A DNA stretch of 64,000 nucleotides from Salvelinus alpinus (Eukaryota > Chordata > Actinopteri > Salmoniformes > Salmonidae): the NCBI RefSeq assembly GCF_045679555.1, contig NC_092110.1, positions 2,929,390 to 2,993,389 of the forward strand, in the 5' to 3' direction. The translations under genes and the position numbers were made by a program. Of the stretch, positions 11,415 through 28,960 are shown in pieces. Under the pieces are notes generated by a model. The model worked only from the letters and a program-made list of their open reading frames with translations. It was not told the origin of the DNA and ran no database searches. Each line of letters opens with the position of its first letter. Within the stretch, counting starts at the first letter, position 1.

Positions 11415-14400
11415 ATGAATGCCCCGCCCACAGGAAGTCCCAGCCCAAATATGGAGGTGAAGGTGGTCTCCCAGGAGATGGCGTTGTTTAGCAACGCCCT
11501 GGCGGCCTACACCTTCATAGCAGGTAAATATTGACTGATACAACAGTTGTACAGCACAGGAGGGTGCTGAGTGGGGGAAGGCTCAAAACAATGGCTGGAA
11601 TTGAGTGAATGGAATGGTATCAAACACATGGAAACCACATGTTTGAAGTGTTCAATACCGTTCCATTGATTCCGTTCCAGCCATTACTATGTGTAATGGG
11701 TGCGTGTCGGTGGCAGGAAAATGAACTTGGTATAAACGAAGTTGTTTAATAAGTGCTCATAAAACTCAAAAAAACTAAATATACAACAAATAATAGAAGT
11801 GGGTACAAAACCTGTCGCACACCGACACATGACTTGCACATAACATACAATAAAACAATCTCCGACAAGGACATGAGGGGAAACAGAGGGTTAAATACCC
11901 AACATGTAATTGATGGGATTGGAACCAGGTGTGAAGGAAGACAAAACCAATGGAAAATTAAAAATGGATCAGTGATCGCTAGAAGGTCGGTGATGTCGAC
12001 CGCTGAACACCGCCCGAACAAGGAGAGGGACCGACTTCGGCGGAAGTCATGACAGTACTCCCCCCAACTGACACGCGGCTCCAGCACCGACCTCAGGGAT
12101 GACCCGGAGGGCGGGGCGCAGGGCGATCCGGAAAAAAACGGTGGAAATCTCGCAGCATAGAAGGATCCAACACGTCCTCCACCGGAACCCAGCATCTCAC
12201 CTACAGACCATACCCCACCCAGTTCACGAGGTACTGAAGGCCCCTCGCCCGACGTCTCGAATCCAATATGGAACGTACGGAGTACGCCGGGGCCCCCTCG
12301 ATGTCCAGAGGGGGCGGAGGAACCTCCCGCACCTCAGACTCCTGGAGCGGGCCAGCCACCACCGGCCTGAGGAGAGACACATGGAACGAGGGGTTAATGC
12401 GGCAATCGGGGGGAAGCTGTAACCTGTAACATACCTCGTTCACTCTCCTCAGATCTTTAAATTGCCCCACAAACCGCGGACCCAGCTTCCGACAGGGCAG
12501 GCAGAGGGGCAGGTTTTGGGTCGAGAGCCAGACCCGGTCCCCCGGTGCGAACACCGGGGCCTCACTGCGGTGACGGTCTGCGCCAACTTTCTGGCACAGT
12601 ACGGCGCGCTGAAGATGGACATGGGCGGCATCCCATGTTTCCTCCACGCGCCGGAACCAGTCATCCTCCGCAGGAGCCTCGGTCTGACTTTGATGCCAAG
12701 GAGCCAGAACCGGCTGATACCCCAATACACACTGGAAGGGAGAAAGGTTAGTGGAGGACTGGCTGAGCGAGTTCTGGGCCATCTCTGCCCAGGGCATGGA
12801 CGCTGCCTACTCCCCCGGCCGGTCCTGGCAATAAGACCTCAGAAACCTACCCACATCCTGGTTAACCGGACAAAGGGAGGAGATGACAGGACTTAGAAAA
12901 ACGATCCACAGCGACCAGGATCGTGGTGTTACCCTGTGAAGGAGGAAGATCAGTCAGGAAATCCACCAACAGGTGCGACCATGGCCGTTGTGGAACGGGT
13001 AAGGGTTGTAACTTACCTCTGGGCAGGTGTCTAGGAGCCTTGCACTGGGCACACACCGAGCAGGAGGTAACATAAACCCTCACGTCCTTAGCTAAAGTGG
13101 GCAACCAGAACTTCCCACTAAGACAGAGCACCGTCCGACCGATACCAGGATGACCAGAGGAGGGTGACGTATGGGCCCAATAGATTAGCCTGTCGCGGAC
13201 GTACAGACGCTCAGCCGGACACCGAAGGGGAGCGGGCTCTGTACGCAACGCCTGCTCAATGTCCGCATCCTGCTCCCACACTACCGGTGCCACAAGGCAA
13301 GAGGCCGGGAGTATGGGAGTGGGATCCATGGGCCGCTCCTCTGTGTCATACAGCCGGGATAATGCGTCTGCCTTAACGTTCTGAGATCCTGGTCTGTAGG
13401 AAAGGGTAAATACAAAACGGATGAAAAACATGGCCCGCCTTGCCTGGCGAGGGTTCAGTCTCCTCGCCGCCCGGATGTACTCCAGATTGCGGTGGTCAGT
13501 CCAGATGAGAAAAGGGTGTTTAGCCCCCTCAAGCCAATGTCTCCGCTCCTTCAGAGCCTTAACAACAGCCAACAGCTCCCGGTCCCCCACATCATAGTTC
13601 CGTTCCGCCAGGCTGAGCTAATTCGAGAAAAAGGCACAGGGGTGGAGCTTCGGTGGCGTACCCGAGCGCTGAGAGAGCACCGCTCCTATCCCAGCCTCGG
13701 ACGTGTCCACCTCCACTATGAACGCCAAAGAGGGATCCGGATGGGCCAACACGGGAGCCGCAGTAAACAGAGCCCTCAGGTGACTAAAAGCCCTGTCCGC
13801 CTCAGCTGACCACTGCAAGCGCACCGGGCCCCCCTTCAGTAGTGAGGTAATGGGTGCCGCCACCTGACCAAAACCCCGGATAAACCTCCGGTAGTAGTTG
13901 GCAAACCCTAAGAACCGCTGCACCTCCTTTACTGTAGTGGGAGTCGGCCAATTACGCACGGCTGCAATGCGGTCACTCTCCATCTCCACCCCTGAAGCGG
14001 AAATGCGATACCCTAGGAAGGAGACGGACTGTTGGAAGAACAGGCATTTCTCAGCCTTGACGTACAGGTCATGCTCCAACAGGTGACCAAGCACCTTGCG
14101 CACCAGGGACACATGCTCGGCGCGTGTAGCGGAGTATATCAAAATGTCATCAATATACACCACTACACCCTGCCTGTGCAGGTCCCTGAAAATCTTGTCT
14201 ACAAAGGCTTGGAAGACTGATGGCGCATTCATCAACCCGTACGGCATGACGAGGTACTCATAGTGCCCAGAGGTGGTACTGAAAGCCGTCTTCCACTCGT
14301 CTCCCTCTCAGATACACACCAGGTTGTAAGCGCTCCTGAGATCTAGTTTAGTGAAGAAGCGCGCCCCGTGCATTGACTCTATCGCTGTGGCTATGAGCGG

Positions 14401-17322
14401 TAGCGGGTAACTATACCTCACAGTGATCTGATTCAGGCTCCGATAGTCAATACACGGGCGCAGACCCCCCTCCTTCCTCTTCACAAAAAATAAACTTGAG
14501 GAGGCGCATGAAGTGGAGGACCGAATGTACCCCTGACGCAGGGATTCGCTTATGTCTCCGCCTGTGAGAGGGGATACACGTGACTCCTGGGAAGTGCAGC
14601 GTCTACCAGGAGGTCTATCGCACAATCGCCCCGTCGATGAGGTGGTAATTGAGTCACCTTCTTTTTCGAGAAGGCGAGAGCCAAATCGGCATATTCAGGG
14701 GGAATGCGCACGGTGGAGACCTGGTCTGGACTCTCCACCGTTGTAGCACCAACGGAAACCCCTAAACACCTACCTGAGTACTCTCGCGACCACCCCGTGA
14801 GAACCCTCTGTGGCCAAGAAACAGTGGGGTTATGACAAGCTAACCAGGGTAGGCCCAGCACCACGGGAAACGCAGGAGAGTCAATGAGGAAGAGACTAAT
14901 TCTCTCCGTATGACCCCCCTGCGTCGCCATGCCCAAAGGCGCGGTGACCTCCCTAATCAACCCTGACCCTAATGGTCGACTATCTAAGGCGTGAACGGGG
15001 AAGGGCACATCCACGGGAACGAAGGGGATCCCTAAACTATAGGCTAAATCTCTATCAATAAAATTCCCAGCCGCGCCTGAATCGTTGAGCGCCTTATGCT
15101 GGGAACGCGGGGAAAACTCAGGGAACGTGACAGACACAAACATATGAACAACAGAGGACTCTGGGTGAGGATCGAACCACCAGACCCCAATCTGAACGTC
15201 CGCAAGTAGCCAGCAGGTTGTCCAGCCGGATGGACAGGTCCACCAGCTGGTCAAACGTGAGGGTGGTGTCTCTGCAGGCCAGCTCCCGACCGACGTCCTC
15301 GCGCAGACTGCAGCGTTAATGGTCGATAAGGGCCCTGTTGTTCCATCCTGCGCCGGCAGCCAGGGTCCTAAACTCCAGGGCCAACTCCTGGGCGCTCCTC
15401 ATCTCCTGCCTCAGATGGTAGAGGCGCTCACCCACCGCTCTACCCTCGGGCGGGTGGTCGAAGACTGCCCGGAAACGGCGGGTGAACTCCTCAATCTCCC
15501 TCCCTCCACACAGCGTTGGCCCACTCCAGGGCTCTCTCGGTGAGGCACGAGATGAGAGTGGACACCCTCTCACGGTCCGATGGAGCCGGGTGGACGGTGG
15601 CCAGATAGAGGTGCAACAAGAACTCCTGGCAGTTCGCAGCCCTCCCGTCGTACTCCTAGGGCAAAGAGAGACGGATCCCACTGGGTTCAGACGGGAAAGG
15701 GGCGCTCAGGGGAGACCCCGGTTGTGCTGGTGGAGGCGCTGGAAGAACTCCCTGTCTCTCCCAGCGGTCCATTTTCTGGACAACGCAATTCATGGCGGCG
15801 CCAAGATGGTAGAGCATAACTGCATGCTCCTGGACGCGCTCCTCCACCTCAATGGCCTGGGGTACCCTCTCCTGCTGACTCCATAGTTATGGTTGGAGAT
15901 TCTGTAATGGGTGCGTGTCGGTGGCAGGGAAGTCAGGCGGCAGGGAAGTCAGGCGGCAGGGAAGTCAGGCGGCAGGAAAATGAACTTGGTATCAACGGAG
16001 TCGTTTGATAAGTGCTCATTAAACTCAAAAAACGAAATATACAACAAATAATAGAAGTGGGTACAAAACCCGTTGCACACCGACACATGACTTGAACATT
16101 ACATACAATAAAACCAGCCTCCTGGATTGTACAGGTGTTATTGCTATTGTTTGGAATATATTTTTGTTACAAATGATGATTGAAAAACATATACTTTTTT
16201 ACCTTTATTTAACTAGACAAGTCAGTTAAGAACAAATTCGTATTTACAATGATGGTCTACCCCGGCCAAACCCTAACCCGGACAACTGTGAGCCGCCCTA
16301 TGGGACTCCCAATCACGGCCGGTTGTGATACAGCTTGGAATCGAACCAGGGTCTGTAGTGATGTATCTAACACTGAGATGCAGTGCCTTAGACCGCCACG
16401 CCACTCAGGAGCTGTCAGTGTTGCGTATATAAAGAGGATTACTCTTATGAATCTCGGCAGGTAGCTTAGTGGTAAGAGTGTTGGACTAGTAACCGAAAGG
16501 TTGCTGGATCGAATCCCTGAGCTGACAAGGTAATATTCTGTTGTTCTGCCCCTGAACAAGGCAGTTAACCCACTGGTCCCTGGTAGGCCATCATTGTAAA
16601 TAAGGATTTGTTCTTCACTGACTTGCCTAGTTAAATAATAGTTACATTTAAAATATATATTTTCTGCTCTCATGCTCTTTGTTTGTCTCTCTTTCGCTCT
16701 CCCTCTCTCTCTTGTCTCAGACCAGCCGGAGCGAGCAGCTCTTGTGTTTGTTAGTGGTGTGTGTGTGGGTCTCCTTCTCACCCTCTGTGCCCTGGTGGTC
16801 CAGATACACTGTCGCACCGACTGTCACTACAGTAACCGACGGCGACATCACCATCAGCACAGAAACAGGACTCACCACCATCACCATGGGGACCATCACT
16901 GTCACCACCATCACCAACCTGGCAACCCTAACACAGGCAACCCTGGGGTAACCACGGAGACGAGTGAAGACAGCGAATCAGAGGACTGGGACGACAGGAA
17001 CTCTGACCTCACGGCTCGACGACGAAGGCGATTTGAGAGAACGCTGCTGCAAACCAGCGTTTTCACCTCCGCAGAAGGTAACACACACACACTGTGGAAA
17101 CATTTGTAAGTGCTTTGCTGTTTGTTGTTGTTAAGTGTACCGTTTATTATTCAAATGTTCTGGAAGCAGTTGAAATCAAGATGGGTTGTGTTGTTGTTTT
17201 GTTCTGTAGAGTTGGAGCGAGCTCAGAGGGTTGAGGAGAGAGAGAGGATCATGGGAGAGATCTGGATGAATGGACAGCCTGACGTCAACACCGTCACACG
17301 CAGCCTCAACAGATACTACTGA
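11415..17322 (+). CDS. eva1a: Eva-1 homolog A (FAM176/TMEM166), 3 coding exons
   Basis: EVA1A is a single-pass membrane protein of the ER/lysosome system linked to autophagy and cell death. Coding exons are 11415-11523, 16721-17077 and 17210-17322, with GT-AG borders and phase 1 at both introns, giving 192 aa. Residues 21-36 ([16 protein letters not shown]) match the conserved N-terminus. 39-65 ([20 protein letters not shown] onward) is the single transmembrane segment. 147-170 carry [20 protein letters not shown]-type sequence. The C-terminus is EIWMNGQPD...SLNRYY, which fits EVA1A better than EVA1B or EVA1C. Residues 72-101 are unusual: 16 of 30 are His, absent from the mammalian protein as I remember it. 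Intron 1 is 5.2 kb, mostly an antisense gypsy element plus two SINEs. The start codon is the first Met of an exon whose upstream sequence is not conserved. An AATAAA at 18952-18957 may end the transcript. Confidence 0.93.
11556..11691. mobile_element. Palindromic MITE, interrupted by the gypsy LTR
   Basis: From ACAGGAGGGTGCTGAG through GGAATGGTATCAAACACATG and its inverse TTCAATACCGTTCCATT to CCAGCCATTACTATG, this matches the palindromic repeat also present at 54970-55145. The missing right end (CAGCCTCCTG) reappears at about 16113, directly after the truncated right LTR. The gypsy element therefore inserted into this MITE, and part of both was later lost. Confidence 0.75.
11692..12054 (-). 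repeat. 3' LTR of the gypsy element (363 bp)
   Basis: Runs from TGTAATGGG to AAGTCATGACA on the plus strand, so it has TG...CA termini. It aligns with the right LTR through CAACAAATAATAGAAGTGGG and CGACACATGACTTG. It lacks the 48-bp tandem expansion seen in the right LTR. Confidence 0.92.
12201..15681 (-). pseudogene. Gypsy gag-pol pseudogene
   Basis: Blocks in minus-strand order: 15681-15316 is gag-like ([20 protein letters not shown]). 15254-14550 is an aspartic-protease region ([17 protein letters not shown], with the catalytic [16 protein letters not shown]). 14625-14308 and 14247-13618 are reverse transcriptase ([15 protein letters not shown], then [12 protein letters not shown] with the YIDD active site, and [12 protein letters not shown]). 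The same frame gives the start of RNase H ([18 protein letters not shown]). 13590-12862 holds the His-Cys finger and integrase start ([27 protein letters not shown]). 12797-12201 is the integrase tail ending in a chromodomain ([26 protein letters not shown]). Breaks include an in-frame TGA near 14303, a stop near 13615 and a frame change at 14550-14625. No env sequence is seen. Confidence 0.93.
15903..16112 (-). repeat. Truncated 5' LTR with 3 x 16-bp tandem repeat
   Basis: Matches the left LTR from TGTAATGGGTGCG to ACATACAATAAAAC and then stops abruptly, where MITE sequence (CAGCCTCCTGGATTG) resumes. Near its start it carries three tandem copies of GGGAAGTCAGGCGGCA (15927-15974) that are absent from the other LTR. 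With the 5' part of this LTR missing, the promoter region for the element is probably lost. Confidence 0.9.
16200..16412 (-). mobile_element. tRNA-derived SINE (antisense)
   Basis: On the minus strand it begins GCTCCTGAGTGGCGTGGCGG and contains a B-box-like GGTTCGATTCCAAG sequence. It ends in the common salmonid tail (TTGTTCTTAACTGACTTG, then CTAGTTAAATAAAGG). It is the same subfamily as the plus-strand copy at 53778-54006. It lies in eva1a intron 1, between the gypsy element and the next SINE. Confidence 0.9.
16453..16642 (+). mobile_element. tRNA-derived SINE (sense, second subfamily)
   Basis: The head is tRNA-like, with A-box TAGCTTAGTGGTAAGAGTG and B-box GGTTGCTGGATCGAATCC. The body is CCTGAACAAGGCAGTTAACC and the tail is CTGACTTGCCTAGTTAAATA. 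It sits about 80 bp before eva1a exon 2. The copy at 38750-38960 belongs to the same subfamily. It is not a functional tRNA gene, because no acceptor stem closes and the body is SINE. Confidence 0.92.
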
Positions 17323-18957
17323 CAGGAACGGAGAACGAGAGGAAGAGAGTGATGGATACACATACGGATGGAAGAAGAGAAAAAGAAACGATAGGGAAAT
17401 GATGCAATTTTAGACAATGACGCATTGAAGGGTGCGTGAAGCCTCCAAATCAAATCAAATACTATTGGTCACATACACATATTTAGCAGATGTTATTGCG
17501 GGTGTAGCGAAATGCTTGTGTTCAGTAGTTGTGGATAGAGACAAATGGGAATGGACGAGGGAGAGGACAATGACCTCCATCCCTCTGACACTGGGCACAG
17601 AACCATGAGGTTTAGGGTGTGTCTGGCAGAGTGATGTAGTGGTAAAGAAATAGGTGGGTATACGCTGATCACCTTCGCGGTGAGTATAGTAACGTTCCTT
17701 ATACTTTCAAGGCATTTTCCCACAAAAATTGCGCAAAAATAAAAAAGGTTGCGTGAATGTCTTTTACGGGCGTTTGCCCTCCACCACACCACTGGTCAGA
17801 CATGACACCAGGCTTACGCCAATCTAAGCCTTCTGGGAGCTGTGATGGGGAGGGAGAAAGTACACACTTCATACTAGAGGAAAGAAGTAGGTAATGAGGA
17901 TGCAGCAGCCTAATAGCTGCCCAGGATGGTTCCTCTGGAGTCAGCCCCCGCCCGAGACCTGAGGTGGATGTTGTCATCAACCCGTGTGTAAACTGTGACC
18001 TTCCTGACGTCCTCACCGTCACCGTTGACAACGGGCCCACAATTCACATCTATGGAAATCTCTGTTTTCCTGGCTGAACGTTCTGGTTTTTGTACTTGGT
18101 TCCAGACTGGTACTGACTTACACAGCACAGTTCACTACGAGGACAAGGACCACAGAAAAAACCTGTCAACTGGAATGACTTTTTTTTTGTTGCCTTCACT
18201 CAATCTTCATGTGTATTGAATTGATTCACTGTTGTACTTTGTGGATGACTTCCTTTTTTTATAAAATAGCAACACTTTCTTAGTTTGTCTCAGGGATGCT
18301 TTTAAGGGTTGTCGTTGGGGACATGTTTTGTATTTTGAAGATGATGCATCAATCATTCCTTTATAGTCACAGAGAGACTGTGACTATAAAACTGCGTCGG
18401 GTTTGGTTCGTCGGCAGGAGTGTGCATTCGTTAGGTAACTAGCACGGCTGTGTGCCTTGAACGTCGTCACGACTGCTCCAAATTCAGTCAGCTCCCGAAC
18501 AGTGCCCTTCAGATGACAACAAAGTGCAATACAGTCCCCGTACAGCCCTTAAAGAAGCCACCACCATATTGCTAACACCTATCTTTTCCCTTCAGATGTG
18601 AAACACTGAAGAGGTAGTTGGAGTCTCTACTATATGTGTTGCTTTTGGAGTGACGCGGGGTTGGTGCAACGCTACCGTTATTATCTAATAACACGCTAAC
18701 AGTGTTATTATCTCTGCAGTGTTTCTGGGTGTTTCCCCTAGCTTGTCGTCTGTATTAGAAACGCTGCCTGTGAAGTGAAAAGTCTGTCTGAGAGAGAGAG
18801 GTTCTGTATGCATCCTTCCTTCCTCCCCTCCATGAGGTAATCACAGATCTGAGAGAGGTGTACAGGTGAAAACAGTAGGACCGAGGTCTTGTTCTCACTT
18901 CTCCAGTCAATACAGATCAGTGATTTCCTCAAGGAAGGGAGAAAAGAAGGAAATAAA
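17323..18957 (+). other. Probable 3' UTR of eva1a
   Basis: Sequence after the eva1a stop. It includes a short dispersed repeat at about 17448-17522 (CAAATCAAATCAAATACTAT, a common salmonid retroposon head) and a hairpin at 18365-18386 (AGTCACAGAGAGACTGTGACT). The first canonical AATAAA is at 18952-18957. Where the transcript really ends is unknown. Confidence 0.45.
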
Positions 18958-19356
18958 CATTGCATTGAAGGATCACTTTAATTTAGGACTCAAACAGGGA
19001 CAGTGGATGACTGAGATCAACACACAGACCTTTTATTGAATAATAAAACCCGTTGGAAACAAATGGTCTGCCTGTTTTGGTCTGTCCTGTGGGATAATAC
19101 TACCATCTGATGTTAACTGTAATGTACTACACCACTTGTTCAATCCCTCCAAAACTAGATGGGATGGATGAACGGGCTTCCTTTCCAAATATTTGGTAGA
19201 ATTCTTAGTTATTTGGTAACAAATGCCATCACGAGACAAATATTGTATTAACTATCTAATACAGGACACTAAATACTGTATTGACTATTTATTATAAAAG
19301 TCATGCTTTACCAATGTTATTCATTTAGTTGAAATGAAAAAAATCTGAGATTTTGC

Positions 19357-19720
19357 CTTTTAAAGGGGCAATCAGTAGTTGAAACAATAGCAAAGCCACA
19401 CCCCTCCCCTTTCGGTAAAAAGCTGAGGGATGGGACTGGATAGGTGTAACTGCTCTCAAATTCATATACAGGGCTATGAATGCAAGGCCTGACCATCCAT
19501 GATATGAACATTATAATTGTAACCATGTTTTGAGGCTATATAATGTTTGTTTACAAGCATTGGAATTTCAAAAAATCCAATATTTTGGATTCTGATGGGG
19601 AAAGACAGTTGTACTAAACTCATGATATTTATAAGGTATATTCTTCAAGAATCAATGGGTATGTATCATTAATTTATACGTCCCAAAATAGATGCAGCAA
19701 CTGCAGATTTACTTTTTAAT
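19357..19720. repeat. MITE-like repeat upstream of xkr5
   Basis: The left part reads AAAGGGGCAATCAGTAGTTG and the right end reads CAACTGCAGATTTACTTTTT, forming partial inverted termini. The interior has no coding sequence. I recognise it as a dispersed salmonid repeat. It ends only about 17 bp before the CRE-like site and about 150 bp before the xkr5 start codon, so it may abut the core promoter. Confidence 0.6.
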
Positions 19721-19736
19721 GGGCCATGACGGGCCA

Positions 19737-19744
19737 TGACGTCA
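19737..19744. promoter_or_regulatory. Perfect CRE-like palindrome TGACGTCA
   Basis: TGACGTCA lies 128 bp upstream of the xkr5 start codon, after a tandem GGGCCATGAC duplication that generates half of the site. This octamer is the consensus CREB/ATF binding site. Whether it is used is inference from position and sequence only. Confidence 0.5.
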
Positions 19745-19871
19745 GAAGCCATCTTCAGAGGACTACGGATCCGAGCAGAGAGCCGGGTACCCTCCCTTCC
19801 TTGGACCGGATTATGCTGCCTGGGACTCATCACAATAACAACACAACAGTTAAAGATCCTACATATCCGTG

Positions 19872-25689
<5,818 letters not shown>

Positions 25690-28252
25690 AGGGGGACAAT
25701 GGGTGACGTGAGATCAAATACATGTAAAATAGTCTCAAATACTTATTGAGGTGTATTTGATTTAGCTTGACCAGTGTGCAGCTGGGTGGGTGAGGTTTAC
25801 ACTTTTGGGACTATTTCATTGGTTCCATTGTACCACTGTTCCATTCCATTCCAAGCTAAATCAAGTGTGCCTAAAGTATTTAAAAGTATTTAACATTGTA
25901 TTTGACCCAGGTCTAGAGATGATATAGAACACAAAATACAGAGAGTATGTTACAAGATATATGACGTTAGCCTGAGTGTAAGGCTGGTTCTGTATTCAAC
26001 AGTGCTATTACAACGTCGTTGTCATGCCAGACAACTGGTCTATTACTAGCCAAGGGCCTGTTGACTAAATTAGAACCAGCTCGGCCCCCAGGTTAGCCAG
26101 ACGTGTTTCACACTAAATAACAATAGCTTGTCTTGAGTATCCATTTGAATTAGCCAGTGTGAGGTTGTGAATCCACATGTATCTATCACACACAGACACA
26201 CTAACATAGAAACTGCACTGGAAGTAGTCTTTAGTGAAGGAACAGTGGGATATCCTTTTGCTCTTAGGCCCCGATTCAATCAATCACAGATAAAGAAAAC
26301 TGCACTGTGAGTATACTCAGAATGTCCATGCAGTATTATTTTAATAACAGATGCGGTTTCATGTTGACATTGAATGATAATGTCCGTGAAAGTAATAGCG
26401 TGTGTGGTGTGTCAGATTTAACATGGTTAACGCCTCTGCTGGAGGATATACCGTAGAAATAGAATCTAAAAACTAGAATCTAAAACTAGATTATATTTCT
26501 ATGGCATAAAAATTGTGAGTGAACCCTCAGTGTGGTTTACTTTGTGCTGTGGATTGAATTAGTGCCATCGTAAAGCGTTATGATTCATCACTGGGCGATA
26601 ATAGCTTAAGTTGTGGTTTATTATGGTTTGACAGAGAAGAGAGAGTATATGTTTGTCTTTGTTTCTTTCTTTATTGTATATAACTGCAATCATTTAAGGC
26701 AGTTTGCACTTTTATGAGGTATTATGATATGATTGGGATAATTGAAGGGGTGCTAATAGTTAGTCCGTGGAGACGCTCTGATCACATGTTAGGTTTTATT
26801 ACACTATTATAGGCTACTGTATATACATTCATTATTATAGTATTCAAATGTGATATTTAATCTAAAGGTAACCTAACAATAATAGGTCATGTACGTAAAT
26901 ACTTTCATGATGTGAAATTTTAACCGATATTCTTACTCTTATTTACAATTTGTTTACAGCTAGTCCCGACATGTCAAGCAGACCTTTAAGTCTGATAGGT
27001 ACTAGTATTTAAATATATACAAAATGATTCAAATGTGTTCAGTGTTCAATTCATTTCGGTCAGTATAGGTGCTATTTCTAAGTCTCGAATTTACCTCAAA
27101 TGGTGAAGATATAAGATCTTTGTGAACCATTGTAGGGAGAAATCCTTTCTACTTCTGTGAGACAGGAGAAAGATCCAACTAATCGTATCTATTCACGTGG
27201 CATCAAAGCAGACTGTATCTATCAGTGTGGAAGTGCCTGAAACAAGCTGCTAGTAGTATTGATGAGCTTCCGGATCCTCTACAGCCTGGTCCTATTCCTA
27301 TCCCTGTCCCTTACCTTAGTCCCTAAGGGGGCCCTTTGTTCCTAGAAGGGGCTAGGGAGAGAAATAGAGCTAGGCCTATCTAGAGGTTATAGGCCATGTG
27401 CTGCTATGGATGTTTGGAGGTCAGTGTTATCAGAATGTTGTGTTTTTTACATTGTTTTTTACTGTCGTTTTATTTTTGCTTGATTGTGTTTATAGTGACT
27501 TCCGAACTAACTTTGTCCCCAGGCTCGAGAGAGAGAGAGAGAGAGAGCCAGCTCGGGACTAGATCAGTTCAGAACTATTGTTTTATCTCTTGATATAAAG
27601 GGAATGTGTGAGCTACCTAGAGCTGAGGAAAATGGTACTACTGCATGCTCGTCCTTATTTTTATACAGCCTGACAAAGACAGTGTACTGTATCTAATGAT
27701 AGATGTGAAAAGCGAAATCACTTACACACACATTGCATTAACCAGCTTTTAGAATGTATGTCGATGCAAAGTTAATATACTAGCTAATATAGCCTACTAA
27801 TATCAGTATGGACTTTTAAATGTATCTTGGTGCACCAACACGCTTTAGAATGCTATCTCAATGCCTGGCTTGATAATGAAATAATCAGCGCTTGCCTTGT
27901 AGAAACGACAGCATCAGCTGCAATGGCTGTCAGTCTCATTGCCTTATCTGTATACGCTCATCACAATGAATGGAATGGTGCACTTCAATTTCCAGTTTCT
28001 TGCATTGTATACATCATTATTTATTTTTTTGCCCACATTTACTGTATGAAATGTGTACAGTAGTGTGATGCACTGTGTTTTGACTCTGTAAAGTTTTGTA
28101 TCTGTACCTGACAATGTATTAACAAGATCTTGTTGCTGTTGTTATTATCGTTACACCAGGTGAATGTGATGCATCTGATTGCTTCATTGTAATGTCGTTA
28201 TTCAAAAAAATATAATGGTTATTAATAATTGCATAAAGTACACCTGAATAAA
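25690..28252 (+). other. Presumed 3' UTR of xkr5
   Basis: About 2.5 kb of AT-rich, mostly non-repetitive sequence following the xkr5 stop. A canonical AATAAA stands at 28247-28252. A short GA run lies at 27527-27548. No other coding homology is visible, so the whole stretch is most simply the 3' UTR plus possible downstream sequence. Confidence 0.5.
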
Positions 28253-28659
28253 CAGTAGCGTCACCAGGAAGGAAGGATGCTGTGTTTCTATTGGTTATCT
28301 AGTCACGCAGACGACCAGGGTTCAAGCCCAATCTGTCACACCTTCTTTATTCTGTTTCTTCACGAGTATCTAATAAGTTGTTTGTCAGCAGAGTTAAACG
28401 AACAGAGGAACAGGAAGAAGACTGGTCATTCATTAGTTACACAATAGCTTTGCTGTGGTTTATGTCTTTCGCCCTCTGATGCTTTGTTTTATATGATGAC
28501 TTTGCTTGTTTTGCAGTCACAAGTTGTTCTTGAAAAACGCCGTCTTTTGTGTAGATGATCCTTTAAACGTATCCTGATGTGTGTTAGTAAATGCAAATCC
28601 CATAGGCCTACGTTTCTGCTTTACCTGCATCGAGGGGCCTGTCCAGGAGGACAGTGTAT

Positions 28660-28960
28660 TTATTTGTATTTGACCTTTATTTAACTAGGCAAGTCAGTTA
28701 AGAACAAATTCTTATTTACAATGACGGCCTACCAAAAGGCCTCTTGGAGGGACGGGGACTGAGAATAAAAATAAATTAAATAAAAGTATAGGCCAAAACA
28801 CACATCACGACATAAAGAGAGACCTAAGACAACAACATAGTATGGTAGCAACAACATGGCAACAGCCAACATGGTAGCACCACAAAACATGGTACAAACA
28901 TTATTGGGCTAGAACAGTCTGTCATGTAGCAATAATTTCGGTCTGAAATTGTGCACATTT
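28660..28960 (-). mobile_element. Retroposon copy (SINE-tail type)
   Basis: The plus strand reads GACCTTTATTTAACTAGGCA and AGTCAGTTAAGAACAAATTC, then TTATTTACAATGACGGCCTA. This is the antisense of the tail shared by salmonid SINEs and LINEs. It continues into an A-rich, low-complexity part (CAACATGGCAACAGCCAACA). A similar repeat at 56600-56945 has the same layout. No tRNA head is seen. Confidence 0.6.

Larger units (their letters stand above)
11692..16112 (-). mobile_element. Ty3/gypsy LTR retrotransposon, antisense in eva1a intron 1
   Basis: The two LTRs are direct copies: 11692-12054, and 15903-16112 (truncated). Both begin TGTAATGGGTGCGTGTCGGT on the plus strand. Coding is on the minus strand, so the left copy is the 3' LTR. 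A polypurine tract (read on minus as GTTGGGGGGAGTAC) sits at 12055-12068 right beside it, as expected. The interior has gag-like, protease, reverse transcriptase, RNase H, integrase and chromodomain sequence, and no envelope gene. Order PR-RT-RH-IN places it in Ty3/gypsy. Stops and frameshifts make it inactive. Confidence 0.95.

Noticed and set aside
15316-15886. Plus-strand open frames across the gag region
   Set aside because: Shadows of the minus-strand gypsy coding sequence in GC-rich DNA.
16453-16530. tRNA gene
   Set aside because: A- and B-box-like motifs are present but the sequence runs into a SINE body and tail without a closing acceptor stem.
17910-18128. Open frames on both strands in the eva1a 3' region, plus a short frame with NPCVNCDLPDVLTV
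   Set aside because: Short, no start and splice context, no recognisable family, and lying in the likely 3' UTR.
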